This document shows, one piece after another, positions 44,009-53,634 of a DNA stretch of 64,000 nucleotides. The position numbers and the translations under genes are program-made. The DNA comes from Paenibacillus gyeongsangnamensis (GTDB taxonomy: Bacteria > Bacillota > Bacilli > Paenibacillales > NBRC-103111), in contig NZ_JAQAGZ010000002.1 of NCBI RefSeq assembly GCF_027533625.1, positions 248,001 to 312,000 on the forward strand, in the 5' to 3' direction. The notes below the pieces were generated by a model. It saw nothing but the letters and a program-made list of their open reading frames with translations. It was not told where the DNA came from and did no database searches. How positions within the stretch are numbered: position 1 is the stretch's first letter; the number at the start of each line of letters is the position of its first letter.

Positions 44009-44227
44009 TTAATCTCATTCGGTTCTAGATAACTCCCAATAGCTTAAAGAGGTTGTTCGATTATCTTCGGCAGACTCATGGATTTGTTGTATTGAACTCT
44101 TGTTTCTCAAGAGTTGCCCTCTTTTGGCCTAATTCGCGTCAACTTGTGATGGCGAGTTTGAATTGGCTAATGTTCTTGTCGTTCGCCAGGTATTTAAAAA
44201 ATACCGGCTTTCGAAAAATTCGCGCCA

Positions 44228-44253
44228 AATAAAAAAAGACACCTCACGGTGTC
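44228..44253 (-). terminator. Terminator of the oxidoreductase/isomerase operon
   Basis: A perfect GACACC/GGTGTC hairpin (44238-44253) on the minus strand is followed by TTTTTTTATTT. It lies about 240 bases after the last gene of the 55.3-44.5 kb operon, beyond an MFS fragment. Confidence 0.75.
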
Positions 44254-44304
44254 AGTTTATTTGTTTTGGGGTGACTTTAAATAGAGGGGCCATTTCCAGC
44301 TTCC

Positions 44305-44490
44305 TTATAATAATAGTATAACTCCCAATAAATACACGGTCGCATTCCATTGAATTTGCGCCAGCGCACTCGAAAACTGTTCGGCCATCGTAGGCATGGC
44401 GATGTTGACGATCCCGACATCGAACGTCGACATCAGCGTCCCCATATTCACTACATACAGTATGCCCCAGCGGTTCGAATGGCTTGCGCC
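44305..44490 (-). pseudogene. Fragment of an MFS drug transporter (EmrB/QacA type)
   Basis: On the minus strand, about 58 codons read as the first membrane helix and loop of a 14-helix MFS efflux protein (TLMSTFDVGIVNIAMPTMAEQF, with the conserved D and N), then stop at 44305. There is no start codon with a ribosome site, and the upstream edge runs directly into the stop of the first oxidoreductase gene at 44497. It is a deletion scar. Confidence 0.75.
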
Positions 44491-44496
44491 GTCACC

Positions 44497-45549
44497 TTAA
44501 TGTTCATTTCCGGAGAAGTCCGAGTTCAACACCACTTCTTTACTGCTTCTGGACGATTCATAGATCGCAAGGATCAGCTCGACGGATTTGCGCGCATCTT
44601 CACCCGAAACGAGCGGAGCTCGATCATCGCGAATCGCCCGAATCATATCGTCCAGCAAAATGTAATGCCCGTCGCTGGCGATTTTGCTCGGATCGCTGCC
44701 GGAATACACCATCCCCTCCACTTGCGGCATCTCTTCATCACTTCCTGCGAATTTCCATTGCTTAAACCCGCTATCCCCGAAAATAATGGTGCCATTCTCA
44801 CCGTGCAGCTCGAAACGTGTCTCCTGACTGGGAAAGACGGATGTCGTGCCTTGAATGACGCCGAACGCTCCGTTCTTGTATTTCAGCACGGCGACAGCCG
44901 TATCCTCGACTTCGATGTCGCGAAGCAGCGGAGCGGAATAAGCGAATACAGAATGTACGTCTCCCGCCAGCCATTGGATCAGATCGATGCCGTGCACCCC
45001 CTGATTCATAAGGGCGCCGCCGCCGTCGAGCGCCCAAGTCCCTCTCCACCCGGCGCTGCGGTAATATTCCGGGCTGCGGTAATATTTTAAATAGGCGTCG
45101 CCCAGTACAAGCTTGCCGAGCTTTCCTTCTTCGATAGACCTTTTGGCGACGATGGACGCGGGCATGACCCTCCGTTGAAACACACAGCCGAGCTTCACAT
45201 TGCTTCGCTTACACGCCTCTATCATTTGAGTCATTTTTTCACTTGTGATTTCCAGCGGTTTCTCGCAAAACACATGCTTACCGGCTTGCGCTGAAGCAAT
45301 CGTCACTTCCCCATGCATACCGCTGGGCACCGCCACCGATATGACATCAATATCGCCCTGCTTCAGCATTTGTTCGTAATCGGTATAAACGTACGGGATG
45401 GCGTATTCTTCGGCCATCTTATTCGCTTTGTCCTTCTCTACGTCGGCGATAGCGACTAGCTCCGCATCCGGATGGCCGGCAATCGCTTTCGCATGAAACG
45501 GGGCGATCACTCCGGCCCCGACAATGGCAAATCTCATTTTGTCCGTCAT
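44497..45549 (-). CDS. Gfo/Idh/MocA oxidoreductase (1 of 3)
   Basis: A 350-residue NAD(P)-dependent sugar or cyclitol dehydrogenase. The N-terminal Rossmann fold starts with GAGVIAPFH (11-19). The EKP motif (96-98) and the catalytic His186xxAsp189 pair (QGVHGID) are intact. This family oxidises a ring hydroxyl of a sugar, glycoside or inositol, often at C3. It is the last gene of the operon and follows an isomerase gene by 16 bases (AGGAGA site). The precise substrate cannot be read from sequence. Confidence 0.9.
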   Translation of the reverse strand: MTDKMRFAIVGAGVIAPFHAKAIAGHPDAELVAIADVEKDKANKMAEEYAIPYVYTDYEQMLKQGDIDVISVAVPSGMHGEVTIASAQAGKHVFCEKPLEITSEKMTQMIEACKRSNVKLGCVFQRRVMPASIVAKRSIEEGKLGKLVLGDAYLKYYRSPEYYRSAGWRGTWALDGGGALMNQGVHGIDLIQWLAGDVHSVFAYSAPLLRDIEVEDTAVAVLKYKNGAFGVIQGTTSVFPSQETRFELHGENGTIIFGDSGFKQWKFAGSDEEMPQVEGMVYSGSDPSKIASDGHYILLDDMIRAIRDDRAPLVSGEDARKSVELILAIYESSRSSKEVVLNSDFSGNEH

Positions 45550-45565
45550 GTATTGGTTCTCCTAT

Positions 45566-46333
45566 TCATTCCACACCGAAAAGCCGGTGCAGATATTTGC
45601 ACGCTAAACTCGTTTCCTCTTCAAAATTTTTCCACAAGCATTCGATCGAAATGCGGCTGTCATATTCGGCGCGACGGATGCAATCAAGGAAGACGGGATA
45701 TGGGTAGTCGCCCAAGCCCGGCGCGTACCGGCTATCCGAAACGTGAACATGTCTGATCCATTCTTTATGCCGCACGATATTTTCCAAAGGCTCGTTTTCC
45801 TTGTACATATGATAGAAGTCCGCCAATACGCGTATCGATTTCCGATTCACTTTTTCGGCGAAATGGACCGCTTCCGGGACACTGTTGATGATATTCGATT
45901 CCGTCCTGTTGAGCGGTTCGATCACGATCGTAATACCGGCCGGATCCGCGAGATCCGCGAGTGTATCGAGGAACTGCACAATTTGTTCTTCCCCTTTTGC
46001 CCGCGGAAATCCTTCCGGCAATGTTCTCGAGCCGCCGCTTCCGAATACGATCGTGTCAGCGCCGACCGCTTTGACTCTTTCCAACGCTTTTTCCAAATAG
46101 CGCTGCACTCTTTCGCCGTCCACATTATCGCCTACGATTTTCAAATCGCGCGGAAGCAAAATGTTAAACGATTCGATGGGAAGCGGGCTCTCCCGATACT
46201 GCTCCAGAACATCCCGCACCTCGGAATCGCTTTGTTCCGGCTGTAAAGAAACGACTGTACATTCGATAAAATCGAACCCGGCCTGTTTCACAATCCCGGC
46301 CTTGTCAATGGGTGCGCATACGCCGAATTTCAT
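45566..46333 (-). CDS. TIM-barrel sugar isomerase/epimerase (1 of 3)
   Basis: A 255-residue member of the AP-endonuclease-2/xylose-isomerase-like TIM-barrel family. Likely metal ligands are the Glu in IVIEPLN, Asp in LADFYH, His in VHVSD and Glu in SIECLW. The ATG at 46333 has AGGAG eight bases ahead. Relatives include IolE/IolI and hydroxypyruvate isomerase, and enzymes that act on keto-sugars made by Gfo/Idh/MocA dehydrogenases. It lies between two such dehydrogenase genes. Confidence 0.88.
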   Translation of the reverse strand: MKFGVCAPIDKAGIVKQAGFDFIECTVVSLQPEQSDSEVRDVLEQYRESPLPIESFNILLPRDLKIVGDNVDGERVQRYLEKALERVKAVGADTIVFGSGGSRTLPEGFPRAKGEEQIVQFLDTLADLADPAGITIVIEPLNRTESNIINSVPEAVHFAEKVNRKSIRVLADFYHMYKENEPLENIVRHKEWIRHVHVSDSRYAPGLGDYPYPVFLDCIRRAEYDSRISIECLWKNFEEETSLACKYLHRLFGVE

Positions 46334-46412
46334 CGCATTGTCTCCTCTCATATGTACAGGACGGCGTCACGAAGTAACGTGAAGCCGTCCTAAATTTGGA
46401 ATGTTATACCCG

Positions 46413-47405
46413 TTATGAACCGGTCACAACCTCTTTCTTCATTAACGGAATCGATATGGACGTTCCAGAGTCGGAAGATTGGTGTGCGGCTAACGACACC
46501 TGCAGCGTTCTCGCCGCTTCCTCATATGGCGCCAAAATGCCGGAGGCGTCCTTCGTAAGCACTGCATGAATGAACGCATCGTCCTGCTCTTTGTAGAAAT
46601 TCACTTTGCTCTTGTAAGTGACGGTCTTATCCTTCTCCATAATCGTCAAAGTCGTGCCGTCAAGGGTGACCCGGAAGCCGCGTCCTATCACTTCCAAACT
46701 GGAACGTCCGTCGGGCTGCTCTACGAAGGAGGTGTCGAGATGGCCGACCGCTCCGGAGGCGAAACGCAGATTAACGGAATACACGTCGGGGATGTCGATT
46801 CCCGGTACATCCTCCATGACCCGGAGAGCCATATCCGCCGAAACCTTGTTGACGTCTCCGGCCAAGTAAAGCATTAAATCCAAATTATGCGTCGTTTGCT
46901 CGATCAGCTGTCCGCCGGATTTAGCCATCTCCCGCCACCAAGGAACGGTTACCAAAGAACCGAAGCGGTGAGCGCGCACCATGGCGATCTTCTTGCCTTG
47001 CAGATACTCCCTGGCCTTCGTTACCGTATCGAGATAACGCAAGCAATAACCGGTTCCGGCGATGATTCCGGCCTTTTGAATGGCTTTTGCCTTCCGTTCC
47101 ACCGTTTCCATATCGAGGCCGACCGGCTTTTCCACGAACAGATGGATGCCGCGTGCAGCCGCTTTTTCTTCCATATCACCATGTGCAAACGGAGGCACGC
47201 AGAGGAACAAAGCGTCGATCTCTACACTATCCAGCATTGCATCAAAATCCGTATACGGAACGACGTTGTACTGCTGAGCGGCTTTCTCGGCGCTTGCTTT
47301 GACAATGTCGCAAACGGCGACAAGCTCCGCTTCGTCGTTTTCCTGCAAATTTTTCAAATGCTCGGCGGCGATGCCGCCAACCCCTACTACCGCTACACGC
47401 ACCAT
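46413..47405 (-). CDS. Gfo/Idh/MocA oxidoreductase (2 of 3)
   Basis: A 330-residue dehydrogenase with a Rossmann start VGVGGIA, EKP motif at 92-94 and His173xxAsp176 (TTHNLD). The ATG at 47405 is preferred because AAAGGAGG lies 8 bases upstream; the frame is open to 47447. It differs clearly from the other two copies, so it probably acts on another intermediate or in the reverse direction. Confidence 0.9.
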   Translation of the reverse strand: MVRVAVVGVGGIAAEHLKNLQENDEAELVAVCDIVKASAEKAAQQYNVVPYTDFDAMLDSVEIDALFLCVPPFAHGDMEEKAAARGIHLFVEKPVGLDMETVERKAKAIQKAGIIAGTGYCLRYLDTVTKAREYLQGKKIAMVRAHRFGSLVTVPWWREMAKSGGQLIEQTTHNLDLMLYLAGDVNKVSADMALRVMEDVPGIDIPDVYSVNLRFASGAVGHLDTSFVEQPDGRSSLEVIGRGFRVTLDGTTLTIMEKDKTVTYKSKVNFYKEQDDAFIHAVLTKDASGILAPYEEAARTLQVSLAAHQSSDSGTSISIPLMKKEVVTGS

Positions 47406-47431
47406 ATCGATGTCCTCCTTTGACTTTTGCT

Positions 47432-48295
47432 CTACACTTCGGCCCATAGCCGTTTGGCGTTTTCCATTCCGATTCTGGAGCCTATACGGCAGTCTTCCAT
47501 CCCCTCAAATTCGATGGATATATAACCGTCATAGCCCGAGCTTTTGATAATGCGAATGACTTCCGGCATATCGATGTCGCCTTGCCCTACGATTGCGCCG
47601 CGCAAATAATTGCCTGCCGACGTCTGAAACCACCCTTCGCCAGGGTTGCGATACGATGGACGAAGGTAGAAATCCTTCAAGTGGACGATGGAAGCGTAGC
47701 CGATATTTTTTTTGACTGCCGACACCGAATCTTCGTCAACACACATGAAATTGCCGATATCCAGCGTCGTTTTATAATTGCTTCGATTGACGGCATGAAT
47801 GAGCCTTTGCACCCTGTCGCTCGATTGTATGAAGTACCCGTGGTTTTCGACGCTTGTCGTAATTCCGTACTGATGCGCATAATCGGCGATGGTGCGGGCC
47901 GCATACACCAAGCTATCCAAGTCCTCTTCCATTTGCAATACCGTACATTCGGGTTTTGGCCGAAAAGCGATGTCGTGCCGCATCGTCGATACGCCGAGAC
48001 GGCGCGCGATATCGACATGGTTTTTGACGCGTTCGATTTCGGCCTCGTACTCGACTGCGGTCGGCTTAATGAAATTGGAGGACACGTTGTAGCTCGATAC
48101 GTCGATGCCCTTTTCGTTCGCCTTGTGCACGATGGCGTCGGCCAGGTCCGGCGTTTCCTCAAGATTGAAACCGTGGGGGGAAATTTCCACATGTTCCCCG
48201 CCATTGTCGGCGATCCATTCGATGACCTGCAGAACATCCATTTCGCCGGATTTGATCGCCCGGGATAAGCTGTATGTACTTAAGCCGATTTTCAA
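47432..48295 (-). CDS. TIM-barrel sugar isomerase/epimerase (2 of 3)
   Basis: A 287-residue TIM-barrel protein. Candidate metal ligands are Glu in TSVENHG, Asp in TLDIGN, His in VHLKD and Glu in SIEFEG. It starts with a TTG at 48295, eight bases after AGGAGG, and is 24 bases after the third isomerase gene. Enzymes of this group isomerise, epimerise or dehydrate keto-sugars and keto-cyclitols. Confidence 0.88.
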   Translation of the reverse strand: MKIGLSTYSLSRAIKSGEMDVLQVIEWIADNGGEHVEISPHGFNLEETPDLADAIVHKANEKGIDVSSYNVSSNFIKPTAVEYEAEIERVKNHVDIARRLGVSTMRHDIAFRPKPECTVLQMEEDLDSLVYAARTIADYAHQYGITTSVENHGYFIQSSDRVQRLIHAVNRSNYKTTLDIGNFMCVDEDSVSAVKKNIGYASIVHLKDFYLRPSYRNPGEGWFQTSAGNYLRGAIVGQGDIDMPEVIRIIKSSGYDGYISIEFEGMEDCRIGSRIGMENAKRLWAEV

Positions 48296-48319
48296 GTTCT
48301 ATGCCTCCTATGAATCGAG

Positions 48320-49150
48320 TTATCGCGCTTCCCCGCTAATGATAAAATCCAAATGTCTGGACGTATCGTAGATCAGTTGTTCCGCAGTGCTGGCATAGGC
48401 GTCAAGCTCCGCTGTCAGTGTATCGGCATAGCCGATATCAAGCAGCGCCTCCCTTACCCGTGCCCAAGGCACATCGCCCGCCAAAAGCGGAACGAAGCCG
48501 TTGTAATTGCCTACATTCGGTTTAAAATCTTTCACATGAACTTTCTTGATGCGGTGGCCGAGGATGCGGATCCATTGATCCGGAAAACCGACTATAAGCG
48601 TATTTCCTACATCGTAGTAGGCGGCGGCAAACGGAGATTGAAGCTCATCGATATAACGCGCCATCTCCAAAGGAGACTGCAGAAATTTGTTCCACACGTT
48701 TTCGATTCCGATATAGATGCCGCGCGCTTCGGCGTCCGGCACTAGCTTTTGCAGCTCCTGTTGACTGCGGGTATAGCATACGTCATAAGAAACTTCATCG
48801 TTGACCCTCCCCGGGACGACGAGAATCGTATCGATCCCAAGCAGCGATGCGAGCTCCAGCTGCTTCTGCACGGCCCGCCGGCCCGCAGCCCGTACGGATT
48901 CGTCATTCGAGGTCAGCGGGTATTTGCCGAGCAGGCCAGTGGACAAGCTGCGCAGCTGCAGGCCGTAATGGCGCGCCATAGCGCCGATCGCCTCGGCCTC
49001 CGCTGCGGTTGTGTCCATCGTCAGCCCAACCCCGCCCGGCTCGTATACGTTCAATTCCACCGTTTCGTATCCGGCTTTTTGGCATGTTGCGAAAATCGTT
49101 TCCAGTGGAGTTCCAGTCGGAAAACACCATTGATTGATACCCTTAAGCAT
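48320..49150 (-). CDS. TIM-barrel sugar isomerase/epimerase (3 of 3)
   Basis: A 276-residue TIM-barrel protein. Likely ligands: Glu in GIENVW, Asp in YYDVGN, His in VHVKD and Glu in TAELDAY. GGAGGCGAG precedes the ATG. Three different isomerases in a row imply a pathway with several intermediates rather than a single conversion. Confidence 0.88.
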   Translation of the reverse strand: MLKGINQWCFPTGTPLETIFATCQKAGYETVELNVYEPGGVGLTMDTTAAEAEAIGAMARHYGLQLRSLSTGLLGKYPLTSNDESVRAAGRRAVQKQLELASLLGIDTILVVPGRVNDEVSYDVCYTRSQQELQKLVPDAEARGIYIGIENVWNKFLQSPLEMARYIDELQSPFAAAYYDVGNTLIVGFPDQWIRILGHRIKKVHVKDFKPNVGNYNGFVPLLAGDVPWARVREALLDIGYADTLTAELDAYASTAEQLIYDTSRHLDFIISGEAR

Positions 49151-49230
49151 CTCAATCTCGCCTCCACATCATAGTCAAGATTCGAGCGTGACAGTGCGTC
49201 GTCGCGCTCTTATATTATTATATTATGGTA

Positions 49231-50610
49231 TTATTTCAAATTATTCGACCAAGCTTCGGCGCGCTTCTGCAGATCGTCGAGGAATGTTTTCGCATCCGGC
49301 GCGTTGCCTTGGGCCGCTTGGCTGGCGTATCCGTTGATGGCCGGCACGATATCGCTCAAGAAGAACGGATTCGCTTCGTCCATCAGTTCGGAGTGGGCGA
49401 CGTCGGCGATTTTCAAAGCTTCTTTTACAAACTTGTCTTCGGCCGTTATGAAATCCGGATTTTTCAGCGTCGGCGTATAGGCAAAATATTTGTAGTTATG
49501 CTTTTGCGTTTCCGGGCCGGCGAGGAACTTCATGACTTCCCAGGCGGCTTTTTCGTCCTTAACGTCTTTGGCCATGATGAACGGGTCGACGGCAACCCAG
49601 CTCTCGCCTTTCGGTCCGATATTCATGGCCGGCACGAAGCGGTCTATGATGTCTTTGTTTTTATTGACGCGGAAGTCGCTCATTGTAGTCCCGCCGGTTT
49701 GGTCGAGACCAATCGCGATACTGTTTTTCGCAATACCGAAGCTTTCTGCGCCTTGCGCGTTTACGAATCCCGGAGGTGCAAGAGGCGCCATTTCTTTTAG
49801 CCACTCGACCACCTTGACCATTTCCGGGCTGTTCAGCTGCCATTTGATGTGTTTCATATCGCTTAGGCTGCCTTCAGCGCCTTTGGCGCCGAAAGCCAGC
49901 GTCAGGCCGACAATAGTGGAGCCGTTAAGAGAGTTGCCTGACCAATAAACGCCGTAGTTTTGTTCTCCGGTTTTCGGATTTTTGCCCGTCATTTTCTTGG
50001 CAGCGTTCATAATTTCGTCCGGTGTCGCTTTGCTGGATAACGGCTTTACTCCCCAATCGTCAAACAGCTTCTTGTCATAAATCGTCATCCGTCTGCCGAG
50101 TACGGCGGGAATTCCGAACTGGTGCGTTTTGTCAAGAGATTTGGTACTGTACGAATTGTTCCAGACGCCATCCAAATAAATTTTCGGATCGAAGCCGGAA
50201 TCCGCTTTAATCAAATCGTCGATGTCCCGCAGCAGTCCTTGTTGATACCACTGGGCCGCATACGCTCCCCCGGTGTACAGCAGGTCCACGTCCTTGGAAA
50301 GCAGCATCGCGTACTGCTTAGCCTTCGCATTTTCCCAAGGAATCTGATAAATTTCCAGCTTAATGTTGGGGTACATCTTATTGAACGTTTCTTTCAGAAA
50401 TTGATTGAGCCCAACGCTCTCGGCGCCGGTCTGGGCATCAATGCCGTTATCGAGCGTCCATCCGGCTAACGCAACCCTGACCGTGCCGGCCATATCGGAC
50501 TTTTTGGCGACCGGCTCGGTTTGCTCCCCATCACCGGAACTGGATGATGAACAAGCGGCGATTGACAGCGTCAGCAGGATCGAGATCAAGACAAGCAACG
50601 CTTTTTTCAT
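49231..50610 (-). CDS. Extracellular sugar-binding lipoprotein
   Basis: A 459-residue family-1 binding protein; lipobox IAAC with Cys20, followed by a serine run. GAAGGGAG lies ten bases before the ATG. It is the receptor for the permease pair encoded just upstream. The substrate is probably the compound processed by the oxidoreductases, isomerases and deacetylase in the same operon. No ATPase gene is present in this operon. Confidence 0.92.
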   Translation of the reverse strand: MKKALLVLISILLTLSIAACSSSSSGDGEQTEPVAKKSDMAGTVRVALAGWTLDNGIDAQTGAESVGLNQFLKETFNKMYPNIKLEIYQIPWENAKAKQYAMLLSKDVDLLYTGGAYAAQWYQQGLLRDIDDLIKADSGFDPKIYLDGVWNNSYSTKSLDKTHQFGIPAVLGRRMTIYDKKLFDDWGVKPLSSKATPDEIMNAAKKMTGKNPKTGEQNYGVYWSGNSLNGSTIVGLTLAFGAKGAEGSLSDMKHIKWQLNSPEMVKVVEWLKEMAPLAPPGFVNAQGAESFGIAKNSIAIGLDQTGGTTMSDFRVNKNKDIIDRFVPAMNIGPKGESWVAVDPFIMAKDVKDEKAAWEVMKFLAGPETQKHNYKYFAYTPTLKNPDFITAEDKFVKEALKIADVAHSELMDEANPFFLSDIVPAINGYASQAAQGNAPDAKTFLDDLQKRAEAWSNNLK

Positions 50611-50727
50611 CGGCTTATTAACTCCCTTCGGTTTGTTTTACCCAAGATGGCTTACATGCTTAACTCCGTCGTTATCTGCCTCTGCCCTACATCGCATTCA
50701 CCCCCACCGTAATGAAACCAGGACGAC

Positions 50728-51600
50728 TTATTGCTTGATCCCGGTCAGAGCAATACTTTCGATGATATATCTTTGTAAAAACAGATATACGACGACGACG
50801 GGCACGAGACTGACGGTGGTGGCGGCCATGATGATGGACGGGAGCTTGTTGATGCCGTTGTTATATGTGAACATCGCAAGCCCAAGCTGTATCGTATATT
50901 TCGCCGGTGATTTCAGCGCAAGCAGCGGCCAGAGCAGGTCATTCCATACCCCAAGGAACAACAAAATGATCATCGTGGCAACAATCGGCGTACACAAAGG
51001 GAAGTAGATTTTGCCGAATACCGAAAATTCCCCGGCTCCGTCAATAATGGCTGCCTCCCGCAAGCTGGAGGGCAGCTGGTCAATAAACGCTTTCGCCATG
51101 AAGGTGCCGAACGCATAGTGCATTGCCGGCAAGTAAAACGCCCAGTACGTATCGATCAGCTTCATGCTGCTGAACAACAAGTATTGTGGAATCATCGTCA
51201 TTTCAAACGGAATCATGAGCGTGCTCAGTGCTAACACCAAGACGAAGTTCGAGCCTATGAACCTGATCTTGGACAGGGCATAGCCGGATAATAATGCTGA
51301 CATGACGCTCACAACAATGACGCCGGCAACAACCGTCAGCGAATTGAAAATGTATTTCAGCATCGGCACATTCGTGAAAGCCGCCCGGTAATTTTTGAGT
51401 GACGGATCGAGCGGCCAAAATCGTGGCGGAAATCCGAGCTCAAGTCTTGCCGCCCAGTCGAAGCTTGTACTGATCATCCAGATGAGCGGAATGATCATAA
51501 CCAGCGATCCCAGCGATAGCAAGATGACCAATATCCTTTGCATGGCGGCGTCTCGGCGCTTTTTAGAGCCCGTCTTATGAACAATCGATGTTCCCGGCAT
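50728..51600 (-). CDS. Carbohydrate ABC transporter permease (MalG type)
   Basis: A 290-residue permease with six membrane helices and an EAA loop (LREAAIIDGAGEF). It follows its partner permease by 14 bases. A gap of 117 bases separates it from the receptor gene, more than elsewhere in the operon; I see no obvious terminator there. Confidence 0.92.
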   Translation of the reverse strand: MPGTSIVHKTGSKKRRDAAMQRILVILLSLGSLVMIIPLIWMISTSFDWAARLELGFPPRFWPLDPSLKNYRAAFTNVPMLKYIFNSLTVVAGVIVVSVMSALLSGYALSKIRFIGSNFVLVLALSTLMIPFEMTMIPQYLLFSSMKLIDTYWAFYLPAMHYAFGTFMAKAFIDQLPSSLREAAIIDGAGEFSVFGKIYFPLCTPIVATMIILLFLGVWNDLLWPLLALKSPAKYTIQLGLAMFTYNNGINKLPSIIMAATTVSLVPVVVVYLFLQRYIIESIALTGIKQ

Positions 51601-51614
51601 GCTTCACCCCTCCT

Positions 51615-52565
51615 TTAATCGAAGCTGTCTTTTTGCCTGTTAAGGCGCATCAGCAGTACCGTCAAGATGAGAATGACGATGAAGAGCAGGTAGGATGCCG
51701 CCGTCGCGAGACCCATTTGACCGGCCAAAAAGGCGTTTCGATAAATGTACATCACCGAGGTCAGCATCGTTCCACTCGGATTGCCGGCCGTCCCGCCGAT
51801 GAGCCACACATCCGTAAATCGCTTCATGCTGCCTATTGTTCCCATGACGATCATAAAGACGAAAATCGGCCGCATATACGGAATGGTAATGTACCACCAC
51901 TTTTTCAACCCGGCGGCGCCGTCCACTTCGGCAGCTTCGTATAAATCGCGGGGGACGCTTTGCAATCCGGCGATGAAAATGATCGTGTTGTAGCCGAGCG
52001 CTCCCCACAGACTCATTAACACGATGCTGATTTGTGAAAACCGCGGATCCGTAAACCAGCCGATTGGACCAATCCCAACGGCCCCCAGTACGAAGTTGAG
52101 CAGTCCTTGCTTCGTCGGGAAAAATAAAAAGCTGAACAACAGCGTCGTCGCCACCGCGGAAATAACGTTGGGCAGAAAAAATATGCCTTTGAAGAAGTTT
52201 TTCCCTTTCACCCATTTAACGCTGTTGATCATGCTAGCCAATACGAATGAGACGATGATACCGAGCGAAACAGATAAAATGCCCATATAAATCGTGTTGA
52301 ATAACGATTTCCAAAAGATCGGATCGTTTAGTGCATAATTATAGTTGGACCATCCGACCCATTTGCCGGCAAGTGTGGCGCCCGACGTTTGATTGAAGCT
52401 TAAATACAAAGCGGAAAACATCGGATAAATGGCAAAGACCAAAATTCCGAGTACCAAGGGCGCTACGAACACATAGCCCATCCTGTTATTGCGCTCTTTT
52501 ACCCTTCTCCTTCTTCGTGCCGGATCGGGCATCCGAACCGAAGCCGTCTGTGCAGAAACGGCCAT
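51615..52565 (-). CDS. Sugar ABC transporter permease (MalF type)
   Basis: A 316-residue permease with six membrane helices and an EAA loop (LYEAAEVDGAAGL). The ATG at 52565 is chosen because TAGGAGGTGA lies 8 bases ahead; the GTG at 52574 is inside that ribosome site. It follows Gfo/Idh/MocA copy 3 by 16 bases. Confidence 0.92.
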   Translation of the reverse strand: MAVSAQTASVRMPDPARRRRRVKERNNRMGYVFVAPLVLGILVFAIYPMFSALYLSFNQTSGATLAGKWVGWSNYNYALNDPIFWKSLFNTIYMGILSVSLGIIVSFVLASMINSVKWVKGKNFFKGIFFLPNVISAVATTLLFSFLFFPTKQGLLNFVLGAVGIGPIGWFTDPRFSQISIVLMSLWGALGYNTIIFIAGLQSVPRDLYEAAEVDGAAGLKKWWYITIPYMRPIFVFMIVMGTIGSMKRFTDVWLIGGTAGNPSGTMLTSVMYIYRNAFLAGQMGLATAASYLLFIVILILTVLLMRLNRQKDSFD

Positions 52566-52581
52566 CAGCTTCACCTCCTAA

Positions 52582-53598
52582 TTAGTGTGTCGACGGTATA
52601 GCAACCGGCTTACCCATCGCAACCGATTCATCGATGGCGAAACACAGCTCCATCGATTTATAGGCATCGAAGAAATCGCATCGCGTTTTCCTATTGCTCT
52701 TAACCGCTTCTACAAAATCATTGATTTCATGCACGAACGGATGATGGGAGACATCGCCGCTATCGGGAAGAATGGTCGGCACGGTCGCATAATCGGTTTG
52801 GCCGGGAAGTTTGTGAGTGAACAGTTGATTGTTCATTACGGATCCCTTTTCCCCGAGAAGATGGATGTTGAATTTATAAGGAGTCCTACATTCCAAGGAG
52901 GAAGAAACTTTGGCGACGCCGCCATTTGCCAGCTTCATAATGGCGATGGTGTTCGGATCGAATTCGTATTCCGAATCGGACCATGTGCTGCAAGAGTAGG
53001 CTGTCACTTCCTCGACATCGCCGGCAAAATACCGGACGGCGTCGACTGCGTGACAACCTGCGGAAAGGATACTGCTCCCTCCCAACGCCTTCTTGCTGCT
53101 CCAACGATATTGGCCGTATTGCGGGCCGATATGATGCCAGTAATCGATTTGCGCCATAAAGACACGTCCAAGGGCATCGTCATCGATCAGCGATTTGATC
53201 GTTTCGAAGGCCGGATTCCAGCGCAGCACGAAGCTGGCCACGGTCGTCACCGGATGCTCCTTTAGCGCTTGCGCCATTGCAATTAGACTTGCTTTTTCCA
53301 TTGTCAACGGCTTTTCGATCACGATATGCTTGCCGTATTTCGCCGCCAAAATCGTTTGCTCGGCACGTATGTCGGGTGTCGAGCAAAGGACGACGGCATC
53401 GACTTGCGGATCCCGAACAACGAGCTCGTAGGAATCGCATATGGTTGAATCGATGCCAAGCTCGGCCAGTCGCACCTTGGCTTGAACGGGATTTCGCGTG
53501 ACAACTCCGTAAACTTCTGCGTCCGGGTGATTTCGAATCGCCTTCAAGTATTCTCCCGCCACCCAACCAGTACCGACAACTGCAAATTTTATCGCCAT
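52582..53598 (-). CDS. Gfo/Idh/MocA oxidoreductase (3 of 3)
   Basis: A 338-residue dehydrogenase with Rossmann start VGTGWVA, EKP at 95-97 and a His183xxAsp186 pair (AGCHAVD). An AAGGTGA site lies 7-10 bases before the ATG. It sits between the deacetylase and the importer genes, unlike the other two copies, which are near the operon's end. The likely role is oxidation of the imported sugar's ring hydroxyl, by analogy to glycoside 3-dehydrogenases. Confidence 0.9.
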   Translation of the reverse strand: MAIKFAVVGTGWVAGEYLKAIRNHPDAEVYGVVTRNPVQAKVRLAELGIDSTICDSYELVVRDPQVDAVVLCSTPDIRAEQTILAAKYGKHIVIEKPLTMEKASLIAMAQALKEHPVTTVASFVLRWNPAFETIKSLIDDDALGRVFMAQIDYWHHIGPQYGQYRWSSKKALGGSSILSAGCHAVDAVRYFAGDVEEVTAYSCSTWSDSEYEFDPNTIAIMKLANGGVAKVSSSLECRTPYKFNIHLLGEKGSVMNNQLFTHKLPGQTDYATVPTILPDSGDVSHHPFVHEINDFVEAVKSNRKTRCDFFDAYKSMELCFAIDESVAMGKPVAIPSTH

Positions 53599-53634
53599 AT
53601 TGAGATCACCTTCCAGTGTATAAATGAAAGCTTC

